DNA of 24,761 bases from CAYWHE01 sp964458125 (GTDB taxonomy: Bacteria; Bacteroidota; Bacteroidia; AKYH767-A; OLB10), in the NCBI GenBank assembly GCA_964458125.1, contig CAYWHE010000035.1, forward strand, positions 1 through 24,761, given 5' to 3'. This document shows, piece after piece, positions 15,238 through 21,700 of this stretch. Positions within the stretch are counted from its first letter, which is position 1. The number at the start of each line of letters is the position of its first letter. Below the pieces are notes generated by a model that saw only the letters and a list, made by a program, of their open reading frames with translations, was not told the DNA's origin and did no database searches. A program made the translations under genes and the position numbers.

Positions 15238-16692
15238 TCAGATAGGAGCCGCAAAATGAATAAACAAACCCTTCTCTCCCATTTTATTAAAGGAGTACTC
15301 CATCCTTAATATGATGTTGTAATAGGTCACGAAATCCAGGCCCATGCCGTATCCAAACAACCAGGTATTGGCCAGTGGGTTTCCTTCGGAAAACTGCCGG
15401 TCACGCACAAATGCCCCGTCTATGTATGCATTCATATGAATGGAAAAAGGAATAAGGCTGAATTTTTCGGATGGAATCCATGTCGCCTTGATGACCTTTT
15501 TCGGGAGGAGGGTGAATTTCCCGTTGGTTTTAAACAGAAAAAAATTCTGCCCGTTGATCACATAATACTCGTAGCCCCGCACAAAGTCGGCATTATAACC
15601 CAGCGCACGGGTATTGTTAAAAGACTGGTACCGTTGGCCGGTAAGCTTAACTTTCACCAGGCCGGCCGCATGCCAGCGCCTGGCAATCTCGACATACTTC
15701 CGGAAGGAACTCCCGATAATAAACTGATCAGGCTCATTCCGGAACTGACCCAGCCCCTGCTTCAGCACTTCCAGATCAAAATAATAGCCCTTCAGCGGAT
15801 ACTCCACATAGTCACGAACATCGCGCCTGAATTGCACCCCAACGTTAATCAATTGCTGCTTACGGTAGCCCGGTTTAAAAAATTCAGGGTTGAGTTTAAT
15901 GACGGTATCCGAAACTGAGTTATTCCGGTACTCGACATAAATGCTGGTCGTATTGTAAATGGCTCCCCGGTGGTTATACCGGATGCCGCCCAGGAAATCA
16001 TGACGGATATAAGGACCCGTACTCTTAAAATAATTCAGCTTGTTTCCGGTAAGGGAATAGGCCACCTCATGATTCCGTGAAAGACTGGCAAAAAAACCAA
16101 GTCCATCGGTCTGGTTCCGGTTCAGGTAAGGAATGTTGTAATAAAGGGAGAAGTTTTCGGTGTAACCAAAACGTAAACTGACGCGCAAAGCCTCATTCCG
16201 GCCCCTGAAATTTTCCCATTTGATCTGCAGGCCATAAACAGTCCGGGCAATCGATCTGGTTTTCCACCATTCGTTGAAGTTCCGGTCGACCACTTCAAAT
16301 ATAGGAATGGGAAATACGTACCAGCGTTCGGTCATGATGATAACCACTTCGGCTTTCACCGGTCCTTCCCGTACCACGTGAACATCCACGAAATTAAAAA
16401 GCTGGGTGTTCATCAGGTTTTCACGGCTGCGTTCGGCCATGGAAAGCAACAGGTCAAGTGGAATCGTATCCCCTTTCATAAAAATCAACTCCCGGTAAAC
16501 GATGCGTGGATGGGTGATTTTATTTCCGATGAGCCTGATTTCGGATACGACCACCTTACTCCTGACGGTGGAATCAGGTTCGGGCAGCGGTACATCCGGA
16601 GCAACCTGGGTTTGGGCTGAGAGAAGCCGGGAAAGTCCTGTAAAAAAAACCAATAATAAGAGCTTAACAGGCAAGCGCTTCCCTCGCTTCAT
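15238..16692 (-). CDS. BamA/TamA (Omp85)-family outer membrane protein with one POTRA domain
   Basis: 484 residues with an N-terminal signal peptide (about 1-26, ending LLSAQ). One POTRA-like domain at about 47-122 (KVVVSEIRLIGNKITHPRIV, then FNFVDVHVV and VEVVIIMTERWY-like strands) precedes a beta-barrel of about 350 residues with alternating polar/hydrophobic strands. The barrel contains VRGYEYYVINGQ (about 389-400), the VRG(F/Y) loop-6 signature of Omp85 proteins. True BamA has five POTRA domains and is about twice as large, so this is not the main assembly factor. It may export or insert a specific substrate, or be a structural outer membrane protein. It starts 7 nt after the CBS gene, so the two form an operon. 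Confidence 0.88.
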   Translation of the reverse strand: MKRGKRLPVKLLLLVFFTGLSRLLSAQTQVAPDVPLPEPDSTVRSKVVVSEIRLIGNKITHPRIVYRELIFMKGDTIPLDLLLSMAERSRENLMNTQLFNFVDVHVVREGPVKAEVVIIMTERWYVFPIPIFEVVDRNFNEWWKTRSIARTVYGLQIKWENFRGRNEALRVSLRFGYTENFSLYYNIPYLNRNQTDGLGFFASLSRNHEVAYSLTGNKLNYFKSTGPYIRHDFLGGIRYNHRGAIYNTTSIYVEYRNNSVSDTVIKLNPEFFKPGYRKQQLINVGVQFRRDVRDYVEYPLKGYYFDLEVLKQGLGQFRNEPDQFIIGSSFRKYVEIARRWHAAGLVKVKLTGQRYQSFNNTRALGYNADFVRGYEYYVINGQNFFLFKTNGKFTLLPKKVIKATWIPSEKFSLIPFSIHMNAYIDGAFVRDRQFSEGNPLANTWLFGYGMGLDFVTYYNIILRMEYSFNKMGEKGLFIHFAAPI

Positions 16693-16699
16693 CGGGTAA

Positions 16700-17362
16700 T
16701 CAGATATTCAGGTAGTTCATAAAGGAATCATACCTGTTTTGTAAATCTTCCTGTTGATCACTATGATGAAAGGATGCTTTAACGGTGTAATTGTACCTGT
16801 AAAAAGCGGCCAGGATGCGGCTCAGGTCAATTTTATTGATTTTCAGCGTGAGTTCAATCTTGCTTTGATCCGCCGAGGTGCTGATGTTGGAACTCAATAT
16901 CATGGCATCGTTTGATTCAACCAGCTGGGCGACTTCGGCCAGTGAAAAATCCTTGGCGCTGAATTCCAGAATAACAATGCTGCCGGGGGACTTCACCGAC
17001 TTTAATTCGGCAAAACTCTCCACCAGGTCATGCATGGTAATCACTCCTGCATAAACCTGCTGATCGGTGAGCACCGGAATTATGGAGTATTTATTATTGG
17101 TGGCAAACTTAACAGCATCATAGACATGCTGGTTTTCATTGATGTAAGGACGGATCAGGGAAAGACTGTAATGACTGATGGGCAGGTTCAGATCGCCAAA
17201 TCCCAATACATCCACATCGGAAAGGAGCCCGAGAAACTGGCCCTTGGTCACCACAGGCAACTGCCGCACCCGGAATTCCTCCATCCAGCGCATGGCTCTC
17301 CGCCCGGTATCACTGGGCTTCAGGGGAGGTATGGTGTCTTTAATCAGTTCTTTGGCAATCAT
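16700..17362 (-). CDS. Tandem CBS-domain protein with ACT-like C-terminus
   Basis: 220 residues, no signal peptide or membrane segment. Two CBS motifs form a Bateman module: about 1-57 (KELIKDTIPPLKPSDTG, VRQLPVVTKGQFLGLLSDVDVL) and about 65-120 (ENQHVYDAVKFATNNKYSIIPVL, YAGVITMHDLV). Residues about 127-200 (PGSIVILEFSAKDFSLAEVAQLVES, then KIELTLKINKIDLSRILAAF) look like an ACT-type fold. Such proteins usually sense adenine nucleotides or small ligands. It is divergent from pdxJ and followed directly by the Omp85-like gene. In other Bacteroidota, CBS, nadK, uppS, bamA and pdxJ genes often cluster; here nadK and uppS are absent. Ligand and target unknown. Confidence 0.88.
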   Translation of the reverse strand: MIAKELIKDTIPPLKPSDTGRRAMRWMEEFRVRQLPVVTKGQFLGLLSDVDVLGFGDLNLPISHYSLSLIRPYINENQHVYDAVKFATNNKYSIIPVLTDQQVYAGVITMHDLVESFAELKSVKSPGSIVILEFSAKDFSLAEVAQLVESNDAMILSSNISTSADQSKIELTLKINKIDLSRILAAFYRYNYTVKASFHHSDQQEDLQNRYDSFMNYLNI

Positions 17363-17450
17363 GTCCGTCTGGTTTGAAGTCCGGGTAAGGTGATATTAAT
17401 TTTTTTCGTTAAATCACGCGAATGTCCGCAACTTGTTACCGGGTAAACGG

Positions 17451-17458
17451 CAAACATA
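17451..17458 (-). promoter_or_regulatory. Predicted -7 element for the CBS-Omp85 operon
   Basis: TATGTTTG on the minus strand matches TAnnTTTG perfectly. Transcription would start near 17447 and give a leader of about 85 nt. No clear -33 TTTG is visible. It is separated by one base from the opposite-strand element serving pdxJ. Confidence 0.4.
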
Positions 17459-17459
17459 C

Positions 17460-17467
17460 TACTTTTG
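17460..17467 (+). promoter_or_regulatory. Predicted -7 element for pdxJ
   Basis: TACTTTTG matches TAnnTTTG perfectly and would start transcription near 17472, about 25 nt before the pdxJ start codon. A TTG at 17433-17435 could be the -33 element, but its 24-nt spacing is a little long. Confidence 0.45.
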
Positions 17468-17497
17468 TTTTGAAAATAAACCTAATGATCCTTACAG

Positions 17498-18211
17498 TTG
17501 CCAAAGCTCAGTGTTAATATCAATAAAGTTGCCACCCTCCGCAATGCCAGGGGGGGCAATGTCCCGGATCTCATCCGGGTAGCCATTGATTGCCAGCGAT
17601 TCGGTGCCGATGGCATAACGGTACATCCCCGGCCTGATCAGCGGCATATACGCTACGAGGATGTCCGTAAATTAAAGGATGTGATTCAAACTGAATTTAA
17701 TATTGAAGGCTATCCCACTGCGGAATTTCTCCGCCTGGTAACGGATATCCGGCCTCACCAGGTCACCCTGGTTCCGGATCCTCCGGATGCCATAACCTCC
17801 AATGCAGGCTGGGATACTATACGGGAGAAAGAATTTTTAAAGGACATATGCAGCAGACTTCAGCAGGATGGTATGCGGGTTTCCCTCTTTGTGGAAGCCG
17901 ATGAAAAAATGGTGGAACATGCCGCCGGCACGGGTGCCAACCGCGTGGAACTGTATACGGAATCCTATGCCAGGCATTATGAGGAGAATGCCGACAGGGC
18001 CGTGATGCCTTTTATCCTGGCAGCGAAAAAGGCCCAAAACCTCGGCCTGGGTCTGAATGCCGGCCATGACCTGAACCTCCTGAATCTGGCCTGGTTCAGC
18101 AAAAATATTCCCGGTCTCCTCGAAGTTTCCATTGGCCATGCCCTGATCAGCGATGCCCTTTATTACGGACTGGAAAACACCATTCAGCTCTATAAAAGGC
18201 AGCTGGTATGA
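17498..18211 (+). CDS. pdxJ: Pyridoxine 5'-phosphate synthase
   Basis: Last step of the DXP-dependent vitamin B6 pathway: condenses 3-amino-1-hydroxyacetone phosphate with 1-deoxyxylulose 5-phosphate. 237 residues, the normal length. Characteristic stretches: KLSVNINKVATLRNARGG (3-20), GADGITVHPRPDQRHI (36-51), VTLVPD near the middle, RVSLFVEAD, GANRVELYTESYA, GLGLNAGHDLN, and LLEVSIGHALISDAL at the end. The start appears to be TTG at 17498. A stop codon lies in frame 12 nt upstream and no ATG is available before the conserved N-terminus. An ATG at 17485 opens a different frame that ends after ten codons and overlaps the pdxJ start. The gene is divergent from the CBS operon and convergent with the small secreted protein gene. 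Confidence 0.96.
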   Translation: MPKLSVNINKVATLRNARGGNVPDLIRVAIDCQRFGADGITVHPRPDQRHIRYEDVRKLKDVIQTEFNIEGYPTAEFLRLVTDIRPHQVTLVPDPPDAITSNAGWDTIREKEFLKDICSRLQQDGMRVSLFVEADEKMVEHAAGTGANRVELYTESYARHYEENADRAVMPFILAAKKAQNLGLGLNAGHDLNLLNLAWFSKNIPGLLEVSIGHALISDALYYGLENTIQLYKRQLV

Positions 18212-18275
18212 TGAAAAATTTCCATAGCAGGGGAATCCTAAGTCTGTAAGTATACAGTCGGAGTTGATTTTTTTT

Positions 18276-18317
18276 GCCGGCTCAATAAGCAAAAGAGCCG
18301 GTGGTTAACCGGCTCTT
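18276..18317. terminator. Three-armed, bidirectional terminator between pdxJ and the small secreted protein gene
   Basis: Arm A GCCGGCTC (18276-18283), arm B AAGAGCCGGT (18293-18302) and arm C ACCGGCTCTT (18308-18317). B can pair with C (10 bp, 5-nt loop) or with A (about 8 bp, longer loop). On the minus strand the B:C hairpin is followed by TTTTG and A by a run of eight T-equivalents further on; on the plus strand a T8 run precedes A. It fits the two convergent genes around it. Confidence 0.7.
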
Positions 18318-18340
18318 ATTTCTCGTCAATAAACTGCGCC

Positions 18341-18739
18341 CTATTGCCTGAAAAATGTGATCGGGGAATTGAATTCCGTCGGTCTGTTCAAACCTTCATC
18401 GTATTCCAGCATCAGTTTAAAATCACCGTTATCGCTCTCTCCGGCCGTTGCTATTCCACTCATGGTAAACTGGTCAAGCGTAACCGGATCGTTGACTACA
18501 AAATCAACATTTGCAGGATTTGTCCCGGTATCGATTCGTATGGCGGCCACGCCTGTTGACTTTCCGTTTATGGTCATGCTTGCGGTGTTATCCACGTTAA
18601 TCTGCAACACATATACGGTACCGTCATCGGTGACAGCCTGCCAGTTGCCCACAAATTCCCGGAAACCGGACTGGGCCATGGAGACCGTGCTCATCATCAG
18701 CAATAACACAAGGACCATGATATTTTTATTTGTTTTCAT
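18341..18739 (-). CDS. Small secreted protein of unknown function
   Basis: 132 residues with a clear signal peptide (hydrophobic core about 8-20, cut near SMAQ, residue 23). The mature part is beta-prone: FVGNWQAVTDDGTVYVLQINVD near the start recalls the opening of lipocalin-like or META-like small beta proteins. It then continues with TASMTINGKSTGVAAIRIDT, TLDQFTMSGIAT and GDFKLMLEYDEG. No lipobox cysteine and no cysteine in the mature part, so it is periplasmic or exported rather than a lipoprotein. It lies 50 nt after the giant surface-protein gene on the same strand, so readthrough is possible, and before a good terminator. I do not recognise the family with certainty. Confidence 0.8.
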   Translation of the reverse strand: MKTNKNIMVLVLLLMMSTVSMAQSGFREFVGNWQAVTDDGTVYVLQINVDNTASMTINGKSTGVAAIRIDTGTNPANVDFVVNDPVTLDQFTMSGIATAGESDNGDFKLMLEYDEGLNRPTEFNSPITFFRQ

Positions 18740-18789
18740 CTCGTTTTTTGTTTTAAATTTTCAGTTTATAAATAATTAAATCCGCTTGT

Positions 18790-21700
18790 TTATTGAAGGA
18801 TGAGTTTGGAAAATTCCGTTTTCCCTTCCATGGTCAGCCTGATCAAATACATGCCTTTTGGCTGACTTCCGAGGTTGAAATACAACTGTGTGATTCCTTC
18901 CGATGTGGTCTTTGTTTCATTTTTCAGGATGGTTTTTCCAACCATATCCATAATTTCCACCGTGTAGGGCTGATTTTCATTTCCGAAGAAATCAAGCGCT
19001 AACAGACCGTTTGTCGGATTCGGATAAACCTTAAAGTACCGGTTACTGAATTCCTGGAGCGCTCCTTCCGTTTTAATGGGTACATTGGCCGGACATGAAT
19101 ATTGCCCATTGTTGATTTGCGACATGACGGTACTTAACTTGGAATATTTGGTTGCATCGTTGGTTCCGCAACCGATCACGCTGTCGGCATGGGCGATAAG
19201 CCATTTTAACGATTTTCCATAATATTCGGTTACATTTCCGGTATAAATCATATCACCTGCTGTAACCGTTGGACCTCCGGAGAACAAGGGGTCCCATGCA
19301 TCAAACAAAACGTTCAGTTTGGCTGCGACAAGCCTGGAGGCAAATTGATTCGAGTACTGTGCACTGGTTGGATTGACCATGGTACCCGGATTGAGTTGCC
19401 GGGCCGTGCCACCGGAAGGCAAGGAGGCCGCAATTGCTCCTGAATGGGTAAATACAAGCCAGTTATTTCCGCAACCGATCCTTAGATAACCTGGAGACGG
19501 GAAGGCAGCGGCGAAGTTTGCTGCCAGGTAGTTGGGTATCTGTCCGCCGCTCAGTGGATAGGTATAATTGGTCCCGGAAGGCGGTCCGCCCCATTGTCCG
19601 ATCTGCCCGTCAGTAAATTCTTTCGGGTTGCCGCAAATATAGGCGGGCTCGGTGATGATGACAGAACCAGAAACCGTACAACCGTTAACATCTGTAACCG
19701 TGGCGGTATATCCTAATACAGGAGTGGTCCTGGCCATAAGTCCGGTTGCCGTTGCGTTCGTTTGCAGAGCGGGATCATTCCACAGGTACGCATATGGAGT
19801 CGTACCTCCATCGGCAACCACAGTGGCTGTTCCATTGGAAGCATGCCAGTAGGTAGCACTTGTAGCAGCTAGTGAGCTGGTTAATAACGGAGGATTCAAA
19901 ACGGTGATCTTTGGTGTTGTAATGTTACAGTTGTTCAGATCGGTCACGACAAAGTCATAATCACCTGCGCCTAAACCTCCAAATATGGCTGAGAACTGAG
20001 GCAGACCACCGACCTTACGGTAATTGAGCACACCTGTACCGCCATCACCCTGAAGCGTAATGATTCCGTCGGTGGAACCAAAACAGGATACATCCCTGCC
20101 ATGGTAATCTGATGTGACGGCAGCTGATCCGGTTACCGGTGGAGGATTGACAATAGAAACCGCATCTGTAGTCACACTGCAACCGTTAATATCCTGGACA
20201 AGACAGGAATATATGTTTGCTCCAAGTCCGGGGAAAACATTTGAGGATTGAAAGGCGCCACCGTTCAGTTTATAGGAGAGTGCACCCGTACCGCCATTGG
20301 CAGATACTGAAATTGCACCATCCGTCAGACCGAAACAGGATACCTGGGAGCCATTATAATTGGACGTTACAGCTGAAGATGCGGTAAGTTGCTGGGGATC
20401 CGTTACCTCAATGGCATTCGAGGAAAGGCTGCAATTGTTCACATCCTTAACCAGGATCACATAATTTCCTGAGCCAAGACCTTCAAATACACCTGATGCC
20501 TGTGATAATCCCAAATTCAGCTGGTAACTCAAAGCGCCGGTTCCGCCATTGGCGATAACGGTTATGATACCGTCCTTCGAACCGAAGCAGCTCACCTGAG
20601 ATCCGTTATAATCAGAGGTTACGCCGGCCGAACTGATAGCCACAGCAGGAGGATCATTCAGGGTTACCGAAGCATTGGCAACGCATCCGTGATCATCCGT
20701 TACGATCACACTATACGTTCCTGAAGACAGGCCTGAAATATCCTGTGTGACAGCCAGGTTGCTCCAGGCATACTGGTAGGGAGTTGTACCGCCGCCAACA
20801 CTCAGGTTAGCAGATCCATCTGATAATCCAAAGCAACTGATATCACTTCCGTTATAGTTTGATTTGGTAATGGAGGAAGTCAGCAGTGCAGGTTCAGTAA
20901 TGGTGGATGTCAATTGGTTGGTACAGCCATTTCCCTGGGTTACCACCACATCATAAGATCCGGCTGGCCGGCTGGAAATATCTTCGGTTGTGGCTGTATT
21001 GCTCCAGAGGAAACTAAAGGGTTCTACACCTCCCGACAAGTTTAAATCAACTGATCCCATCGACTGTCCAAAACATAATTCATCGATTTTTGTGGCTGAT
21101 AGCAGCAATTGGGCCGGCTGGGTTATATTGACCACAATCGAGTCCGACTGGCACACAGGAGGTGGGTATCCTGTTCCATTGGCATTATCACTGATAACCA
21201 CGCTGTAAACGCCGGCCGCTAATCCGTTTAATACATCACTGCCGCTCATGGTCACCACGTTTCTGACCACCACTCCGCTTTGATCATACCATTTAAACCG
21301 GTAAGGAGGCATACCCAAAACTGCATCGGCGGTGATGGAACCGTTACTTTCCCCGAAACAGGCCACGTTAACCTGGCCGACCAATGCGATCGGGGCATCG
21401 TTATACTGAATATTGGCATAAGGTGAAGTGGCTATACATCCTCCCATTGCAGCAGGAAGCTGAACAATTACGTTATAAAGGCCTGGACCGTTTATCAGGA
21501 AACCCGGTATCGGAGTCGGACCAAAGCCATAATCAAATGATGTACCGACAGGATAACCGCCGGCATAAGCTCCTGTATCGATGAAGGAAACATTGATGAT
21601 TGAACCGGTACAAAGAATAGTATCATTTGGTGAATATTTGGGCGCCGGCACTGGCGTGGAAACCACATTGATGCTGGCCACCGAATTGCAGCCATTGACA

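Noticed and set aside
15100..15250. Cobalamin-riboswitch-like fragments on the plus strand (GGGAACCGTG, GCTGTTCCTGCCACCGCGA, ATAGGAGCC)
   Set aside because: The pieces are spaced wrongly, the final conserved box is too degenerate, and no plus-strand gene follows within 2 kb. A covariance-model search (Rfam cobalamin) would settle it; a significant hit would overturn this rejection.
15077..15259. 60-codon plus-strand frame in the gap upstream of the lyase gene
   Set aside because: No ribosome-binding site, no hydrophobic or conserved pattern, and its end overlaps the 3' end of the Omp85 gene on the other strand.
19645..21402. CRISPR array or simple tandem DNA repeat
   Set aside because: The repetition is at protein level with units of 225-290 bp, all in frame inside one coding sequence, and there are no short identical direct repeats with unique spacers.
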